A stretch of 64,000 nt of DNA from an uncultured SAR116 cluster alpha proteobacterium (GCA_902542765.1 CACBVW010000003.1:1-64000), one strand, 5' to 3'; shown: positions 39,507 to 49,265, counted from the first letter of the stretch. The notes: a model not told the origin generated them from the letters alone. Numbers and translations are program-made.

Positions 39507-40413
39507 TACTTATTTTTGTTCCATTTAGAAAATCTTTGACAGACATAATGTTTTTCCCAGATTTTTGTAGGTATTTAATCTCTAACGTTGATTTATTTCC
39601 GCACGCTACAATTATTTTGTTGTTACATTCAATTATTGTACCTGGTTCAAATTGATGACTATCTTTACAAATTTTGGTTTCAACAATTTTAATTTTAAAA
39701 CCAGATAAAAATGTATAAGTTCTTGGAAAAGGGTCAAAAGCTCTTACTTTGTTAAAAATATTAATTGAGGGCAAACTCCAGTTTATAATAGCCTCATCTT
39801 TAACAATTTTATCTGCATATTTAACACCATCCTCCTTTTGCTTAATTGGTACAACTTTGCCATCAATATATTCTTTTATTGTCTTCACAAGCATTTCAGC
39901 CGTCAAATTAGATAATTTATCATGAATGGTTTTAGAAGTATCACTAGGATTAATATTTATTGATTTTGAAGATAGTATTGGCCCAGTATCCATACCCTTT
40001 TCCATTAACATTATACATGAACCAGTAGTATGATCACCTGCTTCTATAGCTCTTTGTATAGGAGCAGCACCGCGCCACCTTGGTAAAAGGCTAGCATGAC
40101 CGTTAATGCAACCAAATTTGGGTGATAGCAAGAACTTTTCAGGTAGAAGCAAACCATATGCAACAACTACAACTAAGTCTGGGTTCAGTTTTTCAAATTG
40201 AAGAAACACATCATCCTCTTTTAAAGTTGAAGGGGTAATGGTTTTTAAATTTAATTCTTTTGCAGCTTTTTCAACTGGGGAAAGTTTTGTCCTCATACCT
40301 CTTCCACTAGGGCGAGCAGGTTGTGAATAAACAGCAACTATATTATAATTTTTCTCAATAAATTTAAGGCTGGGGACAGCAAAATCTGGAGTTCCCATAA
40401 ATATTATATTCAA
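39484..40413 (-). CDS. fmt: Methionyl-tRNA formyltransferase
   Basis: Formylates Met on initiator tRNA with 10-formyl-tetrahydrofolate. 309 residues. FMGTPDFAVPSLKFI, SQPARPSGRGMR, CINGHASLLPRWRGAAPIQR (about 103-122: catalytic His and the folate-site Asn) and EKGMDTGPIL are diagnostic. The C-terminal OB-like tRNA-binding domain follows from about 205. It is directly downstream of def and overlaps truA. Confidence 0.97.
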   Translation of the reverse strand: MNIIFMGTPDFAVPSLKFIEKNYNIVAVYSQPARPSGRGMRTKLSPVEKAAKELNLKTITPSTLKEDDVFLQFEKLNPDLVVVVAYGLLLPEKFLLSPKFGCINGHASLLPRWRGAAPIQRAIEAGDHTTGSCIMLMEKGMDTGPILSSKSININPSDTSKTIHDKLSNLTAEMLVKTIKEYIDGKVVPIKQKEDGVKYADKIVKDEAIINWSLPSINIFNKVRAFDPFPRTYTFLSGFKIKIVETKICKDSHQFEPGTIIECNNKIIVACGNKSTLEIKYLQKSGKNIMSVKDFLNGTKISIGEKFGN

Positions 40414-40436
40414 CTAACCCTCGTTTTGGTAACATT

Positions 40437-41003
40437 TTAACTTTTAGAGTATCCTTTGATAGCTTTTTTAAGAATTATCTCTCTTTTTAATTTTGATAGA
40501 TGATCAATAAAAAGAATGCCATTTAAATGATCTATTTCATGTTGAATACAAGTTGCTAACAATCCATCAGCATCAATGATTTTCTTTTTTTTATTTTCAT
40601 CTGTATACTTTACTTTTAAGGATGATGGTCTTTTTATTTTTGCATTGTATCCAGGTATGGACAAGCAACCCTCTTCCCTTTCTTCAAGATTTTCACCTAA
40701 ACTTATTATTTCTGGGTTAATCATTTTAATTGGATTAGGGTCAATTTGTTCATCCTTCATTTTTTTATTATATTCTTCTTCTGATATTTTTTGGGTTTCA
40801 AACTTTGTTTTTCCACAATCCATTACAATTAATCTCTTATCAATTGCTATTTGTGTGGCAGCTAAACCAATACCATTTGCGTGATACATAGTTTCCATCA
40901 TATCATCTAAAATGGTTAAAATATTTTCATCAATAACTGTTACAGGTTTAGCAGTAACTTTCAAAAAAGGATTAGGTACTTTAATAATTTCTCTTAGGCT
41001 CAT
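40437..41003 (-). CDS. def: Peptide deformylase
   Basis: Removes the N-formyl group from nascent proteins. 188 residues; motif 1 GIGLAATQIA (about 43-52), motif 2 EEGCLSIPG with the Cys metal ligand (about 111-119), motif 3 QHEIDHLNGILF with two His ligands and the catalytic Glu (about 153-164). Fe2+ or Zn2+ enzyme. It is first in the def-fmt-truA operon. A 20-residue insertion (KKMKDEQIDPNPIK) lies between motifs 1 and 2. Confidence 0.97.
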   Translation of the reverse strand: MSLREIIKVPNPFLKVTAKPVTVIDENILTILDDMMETMYHANGIGLAATQIAIDKRLIVMDCGKTKFETQKISEEEYNKKMKDEQIDPNPIKMINPEIISLGENLEEREEGCLSIPGYNAKIKRPSSLKVKYTDENKKKKIIDADGLLATCIQHEIDHLNGILFIDHLSKLKREIILKKAIKGYSKS

Positions 41004-41083
41004 TTAGCAAAATCCTTATGTATTTTATGCTAGTTAATTTAAAAACAATTTGTAATATTATATTATCTTAATATGGAGACAAA

Positions 41084-42124
41084 ATGGATTTAAAATATTT
41101 AGTTATATTTATCATTTCTTTAATTATACTCTCAATCATAATTTTTTTAATATGTAAATTATATTTTGAAAATAAAAATAAAAATATTAATACACCTTTA
41201 AATCATGAATTAAACCAAATTACTGAATTAAAAGGAGCGGTGTCTCAATTAAGCAGTAGCATTGAAGAGAGATTAGGTAACTTTGGGACCTCTATTGGTA
41301 ATAGTCTTACACAACAAACTCAAAATACACAAAAATCTCTTATGGAGATGCATGAGAGATTAGCAATTATTGACAGAGCTCAAGAGAATATTCATTCATT
41401 ATCAACTCAGGTCAATGACCTGCAAAATATTTTGTCAAATAAACAACTCAGAGGAGCTTTTGGCGAGGTTCAACTTGAAAATATAGTTAAAGATGCACTT
41501 CCTCAGAATGCATACCAATTTCAATATACATTACTATCTAATACTAGAGTTGACTGTATTGTAAAAATGCCGCAACCACCTGGTTCAATTTGTATAGATT
41601 CAAAATTTCCACTAGAAGATTATAAAAAATTTGCAAATTCTTCAAATGAACAAGAAAAAAAAGATAATTTAAAATCATTTCATAATGCAGTTCAGAAGCA
41701 TATTAAAGATATTGCTGATAAATACATTTCACCAGGTGAAACAGCAGACTCAGCTATAATGTTTCTCCCAAGTGAATCAATTTATTCAGAAATTAATATT
41801 AGGTTTCCAAGACTAGTTAATGAAAGTAGAAATAAAAAAGTTTATATGGCAGGTCCTGATAATTTAATGCTGCTTTTGCATACCGTTAGAGCTATATTAA
41901 GAGATGCCACTATGAGTCAAACTGCAGGAAAAATACAAGTTGAAGTAGATAAGTTAACTAATGATTTAAATTTATTAGCTGACAGAATTTTAAAGCTTGA
42001 TAAGCATTTTGACTTGGCAAGAAAAGACCTAGATGAAATCAAAATTTCACATAGAAAAATTGAAAATAGAGGTAACGCGATAACATCTATTGATGTTAGT
42101 GACAAAAAAAAATTGACTGAATAA
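41084..42124 (+). CDS. rmuC: DNA recombination protein RmuC
   Basis: A membrane-anchored RmuC-family protein, 346 residues. N-terminal helix (about 3-25), coiled coil (about 45-115), then the conserved nuclease-like domain: LRGAFGEVQLENIVKDALP, RVDCIVKMPQPPGSICIDSKFPLEDYKKF, and FLPSESIYSEI. In E. coli rmuC limits inversions at short inverted repeats. The ribosome-binding site GGAG lies seven bases before ATG. It is convergent with recR. Confidence 0.92.
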   Translation: MDLKYLVIFIISLIILSIIIFLICKLYFENKNKNINTPLNHELNQITELKGAVSQLSSSIEERLGNFGTSIGNSLTQQTQNTQKSLMEMHERLAIIDRAQENIHSLSTQVNDLQNILSNKQLRGAFGEVQLENIVKDALPQNAYQFQYTLLSNTRVDCIVKMPQPPGSICIDSKFPLEDYKKFANSSNEQEKKDNLKSFHNAVQKHIKDIADKYISPGETADSAIMFLPSESIYSEINIRFPRLVNESRNKKVYMAGPDNLMLLLHTVRAILRDATMSQTAGKIQVEVDKLTNDLNLLADRILKLDKHFDLARKDLDEIKISHRKIENRGNAITSIDVSDKKKLTE

Positions 42125-42125
42125 A

Positions 42126-42719
42126 TTATAATTTGTTTCTAGCTTTTAAAGCTTGCGCAATTGTTCCATCGTCTAAAAAGTCTAATTCTCCACCCACTGG
42201 TAATCCATGTGCTAATCTTGTGATGTTAATATTAAATTTACTCAATATTTCTGCTAAATAATGTGCGGTTGTTTGTCCATCAAGTGTGGCTGAGATTGCA
42301 ATAATTATTTCTTTGATAGATTCGTTTTCCAATCTTTTTTCTAAAGAAGCAATATTAAGTTGTTCTGGATTGACACCATCTATTGCTGACAAAACACCAC
42401 CTAATATGTGATATTTCCCACTATAAACATTTGATCTTTCTAGTGCCCATAAATCTGCAACAGTCTCAACTACGCATAACAAGTTTTGATTTCTTGAAGA
42501 ATCTTTGCAAATTTGACAGATTTCATTTTCATCTAAATTACCACATTCGACACAACTTCTTATGTTATTAGCTACTGTATTCAAATCTTCAATAAGTGGT
42601 AATAGTAATTTTTCTTTATCTTTTAATAAATGTAAAACAACCCTTCTGGATGATCTAGGACCTAAACCAGGTAGTTTTGAAACTTTTTTTATTAGTTTTT
42701 CTAAATATTGTTCAGACAT
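42126..42719 (-). CDS. recR: Recombination mediator protein RecR
   Basis: Partner of RecF/RecO in loading RecA on gaps. 197 residues; helix-hairpin-helix at the start (KLPGLGPRSSRRVVLHLL), the four-Cys zinc finger CVECGNLDENEICQIC (about 56-71), then the Toprim domain LCVVETVADLWALER and KYHILGGVLSAIDGVNPEQL. It is directly downstream of dnaX on the minus strand, the usual dnaX-recR arrangement. Confidence 0.96.
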   Translation of the reverse strand: MSEQYLEKLIKKVSKLPGLGPRSSRRVVLHLLKDKEKLLLPLIEDLNTVANNIRSCVECGNLDENEICQICKDSSRNQNLLCVVETVADLWALERSNVYSGKYHILGGVLSAIDGVNPEQLNIASLEKRLENESIKEIIIAISATLDGQTTAHYLAEILSKFNINITRLAHGLPVGGELDFLDDGTIAQALKARNKL

Positions 42720-42739
42720 TTTAATATTCCAAATATAAT

Positions 42740-44455
42740 TTAATTTGATTTTTTATCATCAATTGAAGTTATCTCAGCCTGAGGAAAATGTTTAAATACC
42801 TCTGCAAAATGAGGATTTGTTTTTATTTGTTCTTTCTGCTCATTCAATTTAATATTCTGTTTTTCAACTATAGTTTTTTCTCCATCTTCCTCAGAATGAG
42901 TAACATTCCATTTATTTTTTGTTATTTTTTCTAAGGTGGAAGATAAGTTTTTCAGAATTTCTGTATCAGATTTGAATTTTAATCTTAGCTTTATATTAAG
43001 TTGTTCAAAAGATATTAAATGAACATTATTAATTAATTGAGCATGGAGCAGGGACTCTCTGTTTTTTAAAAGTAAATCTAGCATATCTTCAAAGGATTCA
43101 GGATTTTTGAATTTTTCTAATTTTTCATCATTATTAACTATTACTTCTTTATTTAACTTGTCTTGAGAATCTGGTGCCTCAGACACTTTAGTTTGATCAT
43201 TATATGATTTCTCTTCTTTATAATTAGTAAAATTATCTTTAACTGCTTTTTCTTTAGAGTTTGGTGTCTCAGAAATTTTAGTTTGTTTATTTTCTGATTG
43301 AGTGTTTGTTTGCTCTGACATTTTTTCTAAAAATTGACTTGGATCTGGAAGTGATGATCCATAGCATAATTTTATTATCGCCATTGAACCAGCTTGTTCT
43401 TCATTGGGGGCATATTTTAATTCTTCAATACTCTTAATTAGAATTTGCCATAATCTTACAAGTTTTGGTAATCCATTTGTAGAAATTCCAGAAATTTTTT
43501 TTTGCATGGACTCAATCATATTAGTGTCTGATTTAATAACATTAATTTTTGATGCTAAATGACTTATTTCCAAGAGGTTTGATATTATTTGAAGTGGTTG
43601 TACACCATTTTGTAAAATGTCATCATAAACTTTTAAAGCTTCGCTACATTGATTTGATAAACATAGCTCAAACAATTCAATGTTTTTTTCATAACCATTT
43701 AATCCAAGCATATTTAAGACTGTTTGTTCCTTAATATCATCTCCACATAGAGATGCAGCTTGGTCTAGTAACGATAAAGCATCTCTTACAGATCCTTCGC
43801 TTGCTTTACAGATATGTGAGATAGAATCATTCTCAAAAGAAATGCTTTCATTTTGACAAATATTTTTTAAATGATTTGACAATGTTTTTAAATCAACTCT
43901 TTGAAGATCAAATTTTTGACATCTTGAGATTATTGTTGCAGGTATTTTTTTAATTTCAGTTGTTGCAAAAATGAATTTCACATTTTGTGGAGGTTCTTCT
44001 AAAGTTTTTAAAAGAGCATTAAATGCTGCGTTAGACAGCATATGAACTTCATCTATAATGTAAACTTTGTATCTTGCATTATTTGGTGAATATATAACTG
44101 AGTCAATTATTTCTCTTATGCCATCTACTCCTGTTCTACTGGCAGCATCAACCTCGATGACATCAAGAAAATTTCCATTATTTATAGATTGGCACGGTGA
44201 GCAATTATTACAAATTTCAAAAGATGGATCTTTTTTGCTACCATCACCAATGCAATTCAATGCTTTAGCAATTATTCTTGCAGTAGTAGTTTTGCCGACA
44301 CCTCTTATGCCAGTTAAGAGAAACGCGTGTGCTAATCTACCTTTGTTCAGAGCATTATTAAAAGTTTTTACTAATGTATCTTGACCAATTAATTCACTGA
44401 AATCATTTGGTCTATATTTACGAGCTAAAACTCTATAATTGTTTTGTTCATTAAT
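42740..44455 (-). CDS. dnaX: DNA polymerase III subunit gamma/tau (probable ATT start)
   Basis: The clamp-loader ATPase. The frame must extend upstream of TTG 44260, since NYRVLARKYRPNDFSELIGQ, the Walker A motif TGIRGVGKTTTARIIAKAL and the first zinc-site Cys lie upstream. The frame is closed by TAG about 12 codons before NYRVLARKY and contains no ATG, GTG or TTG in that interval; ATT 44455 (or ATA 44464) is the best start, giving 571 residues. Further motifs: CNNCSPC zinc knuckle, IIDEVHML (Walker B variant), SRCQKF sensor. Domain III and a charged, low-complexity linker (about 390-470) precede the C-terminal tau-like part. It is in an operon with recR; SRP RNA is just upstream. Confidence 0.9.
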   Translation of the reverse strand: MNEQNNYRVLARKYRPNDFSELIGQDTLVKTFNNALNKGRLAHAFLLTGIRGVGKTTTARIIAKALNCIGDGSKKDPSFEICNNCSPCQSINNGNFLDVIEVDAASRTGVDGIREIIDSVIYSPNNARYKVYIIDEVHMLSNAAFNALLKTLEEPPQNVKFIFATTEIKKIPATIISRCQKFDLQRVDLKTLSNHLKNICQNESISFENDSISHICKASEGSVRDALSLLDQAASLCGDDIKEQTVLNMLGLNGYEKNIELFELCLSNQCSEALKVYDDILQNGVQPLQIISNLLEISHLASKINVIKSDTNMIESMQKKISGISTNGLPKLVRLWQILIKSIEELKYAPNEEQAGSMAIIKLCYGSSLPDPSQFLEKMSEQTNTQSENKQTKISETPNSKEKAVKDNFTNYKEEKSYNDQTKVSEAPDSQDKLNKEVIVNNDEKLEKFKNPESFEDMLDLLLKNRESLLHAQLINNVHLISFEQLNIKLRLKFKSDTEILKNLSSTLEKITKNKWNVTHSEEDGEKTIVEKQNIKLNEQKEQIKTNPHFAEVFKHFPQAEITSIDDKKSN

Positions 44456-44488
44456 ATTATTTATTTGATATCTCGTTTTTAATCGCTA

Positions 44489-44582
44489 AAACGAAGGGCC
44501 TCACAACCCGCTATCATTGTTACGGCTGCTTCCTTTCGGACCTGACCGGATTGGCAAGAATTACGTCCGTGTGACCCTTCAC
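44489..44582 (-). ncRNA. ffs: Signal recognition particle RNA, small bacterial (4.5S) type
   Basis: The minus strand contains GGTCAGGTCCGAAAGGAAGC AGCC, the conserved SRP domain IV with the GGAA-type tetraloop and asymmetric internal loop that binds Ffh. The flanks GAAGGGTCACACGG and TTGTGAGGCCCTTCG pair to close the rod. Length about 94 nt. The ffs gene commonly lies next to dnaX in alphaproteobacteria, as here. End coordinates are approximate. Confidence 0.92.
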
Positions 44583-44635
44583 AAATATATATGTTATAAA
44601 TAATAACAATATGCAAGAATTTCTGTATTTTTGAA

Positions 44636-45484
44636 TTAGTTTTTTCTAGCTCTAGAATAAGTGCCAATAATTTTTACTGAACTAGGTTCACTGTAGAAAT
44701 ACATTTCTTCTAGAGCGTTTTGCATAGGTTTTGTATCGGGATGACCTTCTGCATCAACATAAAATCTTGCTGCATTCATTTCTTTGCCGCCAATATAGCT
44801 TTCAAGTTTAGTGAGATTAATTCCGTTAGTGGCGAACCCACCTAATACTTTATATAAAGCAGCAGGAACCGATCTAACCTCAAATATTATAGTTGTTACA
44901 GGAATTTGGATGTCAACAGATGGTTTTTGAGGGTCTTTAGCCATTATTAAAAATCTAGTTGTATTATGTTCTGCATCCTCAATGTTATTTTTCAATATTT
45001 GTAAGTCATAAATTTTTGCTGCCATGTTTGAAGCGATTGCTGCAATTTTAGGATCTTCTAGCCTTGAAACTTCTTCAGCAGCTCCAGCAGTATCTATATG
45101 TTGTATCGGGATCAGGTTATGTTTTTTTATGAATTTTCTACATTGAGCAAGCCCTTGTGCATGACTTTTTACATATTTTAAATCCTCTAATTTAGAAGTT
45201 TTAAGTCCAAGTAATTGATGATTTACTCTTTGAAAATGTTCACCAACAATAAACAAGCCACTTTCTGGTATTAAATGATGGATATCCGCCACTCTTCCAG
45301 CCAAAGAATTTTCAACAGGGACCATTGCGTAGTCTGATTCACCATTTTTGGTAGAGTTAAGCATGTCTTCAAATGAAGCACATGCTAGAGTTTTAGAGTT
45401 AGGAAAATAAGCTTCACATGCCATATTAGAATATGCGCCAGCCATACCTTGAAAAGCAATTATAAGTTTACTCTTATCATTCAT
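44636..45484 (-). CDS. pheA: Prephenate dehydratase
   Basis: Makes phenylpyruvate from prephenate for phenylalanine synthesis. 282 residues, stand-alone (no chorismate mutase domain). The catalytic periplasmic-binding-like domain has FQGMAGAYSNMACEAYFP, VPVENSLAGRV and HNTTRFLIMAK with the catalytic Thr (about 170). The ACT domain (about 190-275) has LTKLESYIGGKEMNAARFYV, where the usual ESRP effector motif is ESYI, a variant I recall from alphaproteobacteria. It is 44 bases downstream of kdsB on the same strand. Confidence 0.95.
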   Translation of the reverse strand: MNDKSKLIIAFQGMAGAYSNMACEAYFPNSKTLACASFEDMLNSTKNGESDYAMVPVENSLAGRVADIHHLIPESGLFIVGEHFQRVNHQLLGLKTSKLEDLKYVKSHAQGLAQCRKFIKKHNLIPIQHIDTAGAAEEVSRLEDPKIAAIASNMAAKIYDLQILKNNIEDAEHNTTRFLIMAKDPQKPSVDIQIPVTTIIFEVRSVPAALYKVLGGFATNGINLTKLESYIGGKEMNAARFYVDAEGHPDTKPMQNALEEMYFYSEPSSVKIIGTYSRARKN

Positions 45485-45528
45485 TTTTAATCTCTAATTT
45501 TTTTTGATTTAATTTATTATATGAATAA

Positions 45529-46287
45529 CTAATTTAAGTCTTTAAAATAATTTTCTGCTTTCTTTAAATCTGATTTAGTATCCACTCCAATTGGGTGTTC
45601 AGAAGTAATAATTGTGTGTATCTGCATTCCTGATTCTAGTGCTCGAAGCTGTTCGAGTTTCTCTGATTTTTCTAGTGGAGAAGGTTTTAGTTTTACAAAT
45701 TTTTCTAAAATATCTCTTCGCCATGCATAAATTCCGATATGATGCCAAATATTTTCACTTCCAGTTGGAATACATGCTCTACTAAAATATAATGCTCTTC
45801 CAACATCGTCCACTTTTGGATTATTTTTTGTGAAAGTTGTTGCTACTTTCACTACTGACGGGTCATCAAACTCATCTGGAGAGGCTTTAACAATTACTGT
45901 TGTAATTTCCTTTAATGGATCATTAGCAACCTGAGCTAATTTTTGAATTAAATTTCCTGAAATATTTGGAAGGTCGCCTTGAAGATGAATAATATTTTTA
46001 TATTTTTTTTCATGATCAAATTTTTCAAGAGCTTCTAATATCCTATCTGATCCACTTTCATGTTGATGAGAAGTCATTAATGCAGTTCCACCATATTCAT
46101 TAACAGTTTTAAAAATCAACTTGTCATCAGTTGCAACAACAACTGGAGCATTTAATTTTGTGTTTTTTGCACAATTGTATGCATGAATTATTAATGGGAT
46201 ACCATTTATCTTAAGTAGTGGTTTATTAGGTAGTCTCGATGAACCTAACCTAGCAGGTATCATAATTATAGTATCAGTATATTCCAT
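45529..46287 (-). CDS. kdsB: 3-deoxy-manno-octulosonate cytidylyltransferase
   Basis: Activates Kdo as CMP-Kdo for lipopolysaccharide inner core. 252 residues. IMIPARLGSSRLPNKPLLKI (about 9-28) is the CTP-binding start, VVATDDKLI and HLQGDLPNIS (Asp metal ligand, about 104) follow, and RACIPTG.......HIGIYAWRRDIL matches the family. Cytosolic. It is in an operon with pheA. Its presence shows a Gram-negative outer membrane with Kdo. Confidence 0.95.
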   Translation of the reverse strand: MEYTDTIIMIPARLGSSRLPNKPLLKINGIPLIIHAYNCAKNTKLNAPVVVATDDKLIFKTVNEYGGTALMTSHQHESGSDRILEALEKFDHEKKYKNIIHLQGDLPNISGNLIQKLAQVANDPLKEITTVIVKASPDEFDDPSVVKVATTFTKNNPKVDDVGRALYFSRACIPTGSENIWHHIGIYAWRRDILEKFVKLKPSPLEKSEKLEQLRALESGMQIHTIITSEHPIGVDTKSDLKKAENYFKDLN

Positions 46288-46428
46288 TTTTAGGCTCCGT
46301 GAATCATCTATAATTATATTTAAAGTTTCTTGGAAATAATTTATTACCCTTTTTGACTTTTATACTTGAAGAAAGCATTTCTTGCATGTAAATAATTATT
46401 AAATGAGATTTTTTTTATGGATTAATTT

Positions 46429-46962
46429 ATGGATGCATTAAGATTTAACAAGATAGCAGCAGCTTTATTATCAGGTGTTTTGTTGATAATGGTTTTTGGA
46501 AAAATTGGTAATTTACTTGTTAATCCAAATACTGAAGTTTCAAATGCATATCCAATCGAAGTTCCAGAAAAAGCTGAAACAAAAATAAAAGAAACCAAAG
46601 AAATAGTTGTTGAACCTATACTTGCTCTTTTAGCTAATGCAGATATAGATAGTGGTCAGAAAATTTCTAAAAAATGTGTTGCTTGTCATGGATTTGATGC
46701 TGGAGGTTCAAACAAAGTTGGGCCTAATCTATATAATATCGTTAACAAAGATCAAGGTAAAGCTGACTATGCATATTCAAAAACACTTGCGTCATTATCT
46801 GGGAAATGGACTTACGAAGAGCTGAACAAATTTTTGTATAAACCAAAACTATTTTATAAAGGTACTAAAATGAATTATGCAGGTTTATCAAAAACAAAAG
46901 ATAGAGCTGATCTAATTGCTTGGTTAAGAACAAAGAGCGATAGTCCTGTGGCCTTGCCATAG
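46429..46962 (+). CDS. cycM: Membrane-anchored c-type cytochrome (CycM/cyt c552-like)
   Basis: A 177-residue class I cytochrome c. An N-terminal uncleaved helix (about 6-30) is followed by a Glu/Lys-rich linker (EKAETKIKETKEIVVE) and one heme domain: KKCVACHGFDAGGSNKVGPN (CxxCH at about 84-88) and TKMNYAGLS with the Met ligand (about 147). The form matches CycM-type electron carriers that connect the bc1 complex to the cytochrome oxidase in alphaproteobacteria. It lies divergent from kdsB. Confidence 0.92.
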   Translation: MDALRFNKIAAALLSGVLLIMVFGKIGNLLVNPNTEVSNAYPIEVPEKAETKIKETKEIVVEPILALLANADIDSGQKISKKCVACHGFDAGGSNKVGPNLYNIVNKDQGKADYAYSKTLASLSGKWTYEELNKFLYKPKLFYKGTKMNYAGLSKTKDRADLIAWLRTKSDSPVALP

Positions 46963-47007
46963 ATAAAATACAAATGGACAGAAATTCCTTTTGAAAAGGT
47001 CCCTTTT

Positions 47008-47811
47008 ATGAATGAAGCTGAATTTATTGAAATTTCAGATTTTATAAATTTATTGGCTGATCGTTCAAAAGTCATAACTTTAGAAGGTTTTAACTCAAAT
47101 CTAACTCTACAAGTTAAAGATGATGGAAGCCCTGTAACAGACTATGATATAAATTCTGAAAAAATATTAAGAGAGATTATATCAGCTAAATTTCCCAATC
47201 ATAATATATTTGCTGAAGAGATGGGATTTACATCAAATAATTCAGATTATACCTGGATAATTGATCCAATAGACGGTACTCGTAGCTATGTTATTGGAAG
47301 GCCTTTATGGGGCACATTAATATCACTTGCATTTAAAGGTGAACCAATTATTGGCATGGCTGATTTTCCTGCCCTAGATGAAAGATGGATTGGTTATAAA
47401 AATAAATGTCTACTTAACAACGTAGCTTTTAAAAAAAATTATAAATCCATCGCAAGCATATCTGAAGCAACAGTTGGCTCTACAGGGCCACATTTATTTT
47501 CTGAAATTGGTAAACATAAATATGAAACTTTGATAAAAAATTCCAAGTATCATGTTTGGTCAGGAGATTGTCATAATTATTGTTTGGTAATCAAAGGAGG
47601 CTTAGACTTAATAGTTGAAGAAGGTCTTTCTTCATATGATATCTTGCCATTGATACCTATATTAAAAGCAAAAGATATTATTGTAACTGACTGGAAATCT
47701 AAAAAAATTAATCTTAAGAATGATTTATTCAGCAAGTACTCTGTAATAGTTGCAAGAGATAAGAATATTTATGACACAGCAATTAATTACATGAATCAAT
47801 TTAAAATTTAA
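47008..47811 (+). CDS. hisN: Inositol monophosphatase family protein, probable histidinol-phosphatase
   Basis: A Mg-dependent, Li-sensitive phosphatase-fold enzyme, 267 residues. VTDYDINSEKILREII, FAEEMGF (metal Glu), WIIDPIDGTRSYVIGRPLWG (Asp-x-x-Asp-Gly-Thr, about 87-106) and SSYDILPLIPIL (last metal Asp) are present. 'RSYVIGRPLWGTLISL' resembles the HisN branch (histidinol-phosphate phosphatase) more than true inositol phosphatases. It overlaps the convergent aminopeptidase gene by four bases. Confidence 0.85.
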   Translation: MNEAEFIEISDFINLLADRSKVITLEGFNSNLTLQVKDDGSPVTDYDINSEKILREIISAKFPNHNIFAEEMGFTSNNSDYTWIIDPIDGTRSYVIGRPLWGTLISLAFKGEPIIGMADFPALDERWIGYKNKCLLNNVAFKKNYKSIASISEATVGSTGPHLFSEIGKHKYETLIKNSKYHVWSGDCHNYCLVIKGGLDLIVEEGLSSYDILPLIPILKAKDIIVTDWKSKKINLKNDLFSKYSVIVARDKNIYDTAINYMNQFKI

Positions 47812-49265
47812 CTTTTTGAACAATATTTTATAATCATATTCACAATATTCCTTAATCCCATAGCCTCACCGCCCACAGGGAAACCTGGCCGTGATAAAGT
47901 ATTCCAAGCCATCAGATCAACATGTGCCCAATTTGTTTTTTTATCTATAAATCTATTTAGGAATAATGCTGCAGTTATTGCACCACCTGTTCCAGATGAT
48001 CCTGTGCTGCTTATTGTATTATTATTTTTATCAAGTTGTTTATTATAAGGTTTAAATAAAGGTAATCTCCACATTGGGTCAATTTGTTTTATACCTTCAT
48101 TTATAATATCTTCTCCTAAATTATCATTGTTTGTAAATAATGCAGGTAATTCTGTACCTAAAGCCACTCTTGCAGCTCCCGTTAAAGTAGCGAAATCTAG
48201 AATAAAATCACTTTTTATTTTGCTTTCTTGACAATAAGTGAGTGCGTCTGCAAGTAATAATCTCCCTTCCGCGTCTGTATTACCAATTTCAACTGGTGTT
48301 TGGTTTCTTGAATAAACAACATCTAATGGTCTCATAGATTTTTCAGAAACAGCATTCTCAGCAAGTGGTAAAATCACTCTTAAGTTAACAGGACAATTTA
48401 TGGACATTAATGCATAAGCTATGCCCAAGACTACTGCACTACCACCCATATCTTTTTTCATTAATAACATACTATTGGAGGGTTTTATATCCAAACCACC
48501 ACTATCAAAAGTAACTCCCTTACCAACCAAAACAATATTAGGATAATTGTTTTTTTTACTTTTATTCCATTGAAGATCAATGAGCAAAGGTTTGTTTTCT
48601 GAAGATCTACCAACAAAGTCTACTAAGGGAAAATTCTTTTCTAGTTTATTGTCCTTATATGTTAAAATTACAGGTGAAAATTTTTTAAATGAATTTTTAA
48701 TTACTTTTTCGTAGTTAAGTGGGGTTAGGATGTTTGGTGGTAAATTTATTAAATCTCTTGCTAGGAAAATACCTCGTATTTCTGCAAAACACTTTTCTAA
48801 TGAATTTTTTGAAACTTCTTTTTTACATTGAGACAAGCACAGGGACTGCTTTTCGTGAGTTTTTTTATTTATTTTTTTTATGGAAAAATTATAGAATGCT
48901 AACCCCCATCCTAAAATAAAGTTTAACTTGTCAAAGTTTTCAAATTCGTCAACAAATTGAACACTCCATTTTCTTTTTGGAAGTTTCTGTGATAGTTTAG
49001 CTGCTTGGTCAATTAAGCTTTCTTTTGGCTCATGGGATTTTTTAATTATCGCAATTGCTCCACCAAGAGCAAATTCCTCATCAGGGAAAAATCCAAAATT
49101 CTGCGTTTCTAGTACAAAGCTTGTTTTTAAAAATTTTTTTTGTTTTTCGGATATTAACTTAGTTGAATTTAAATTTTTTATATCGTTAAAAAGATAAAGA
49201 GGAATTGATTTGATTTTTCTATTTTCGCAAAATCCATTTATAATCTCATTAAAATTATATACCAT
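47808..49265 (-). CDS. pepA: Leucyl aminopeptidase family protein (M17)
   Basis: A cytosolic di-metal aminopeptidase of 485 residues. The C-terminal catalytic domain has VLVGKGVTFDSGGLDIKPS (Lys and Asp), LMKKDMGGSAVVLGIAYAL, and the family signature NTDAEGRLLLADALTYC (about 333-349), then GTGGAITAALFLNRF. The N-terminal domain (1-165) is divergent, as in the alphaproteobacterial YbbK/'cytosol aminopeptidase' subgroup. Full set of metal-binding residues present. Confidence 0.93.
   Translation of the reverse strand: MVYNFNEIINGFCENRKIKSIPLYLFNDIKNLNSTKLISEKQKKFLKTSFVLETQNFGFFPDEEFALGGAIAIIKKSHEPKESLIDQAAKLSQKLPKRKWSVQFVDEFENFDKLNFILGWGLAFYNFSIKKINKKTHEKQSLCLSQCKKEVSKNSLEKCFAEIRGIFLARDLINLPPNILTPLNYEKVIKNSFKKFSPVILTYKDNKLEKNFPLVDFVGRSSENKPLLIDLQWNKSKKNNYPNIVLVGKGVTFDSGGLDIKPSNSMLLMKKDMGGSAVVLGIAYALMSINCPVNLRVILPLAENAVSEKSMRPLDVVYSRNQTPVEIGNTDAEGRLLLADALTYCQESKIKSDFILDFATLTGAARVALGTELPALFTNNDNLGEDIINEGIKQIDPMWRLPLFKPYNKQLDKNNNTISSTGSSGTGGAITAALFLNRFIDKKTNWAHVDLMAWNTLSRPGFPVGGEAMGLRNIVNMIIKYCSKS

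Noticed and set aside
44479-44667. Small ORF overlapping the SRP RNA and the pheA end
   Set aside because: It covers the conserved SRP RNA sequence and is compositionally unlike a protein.
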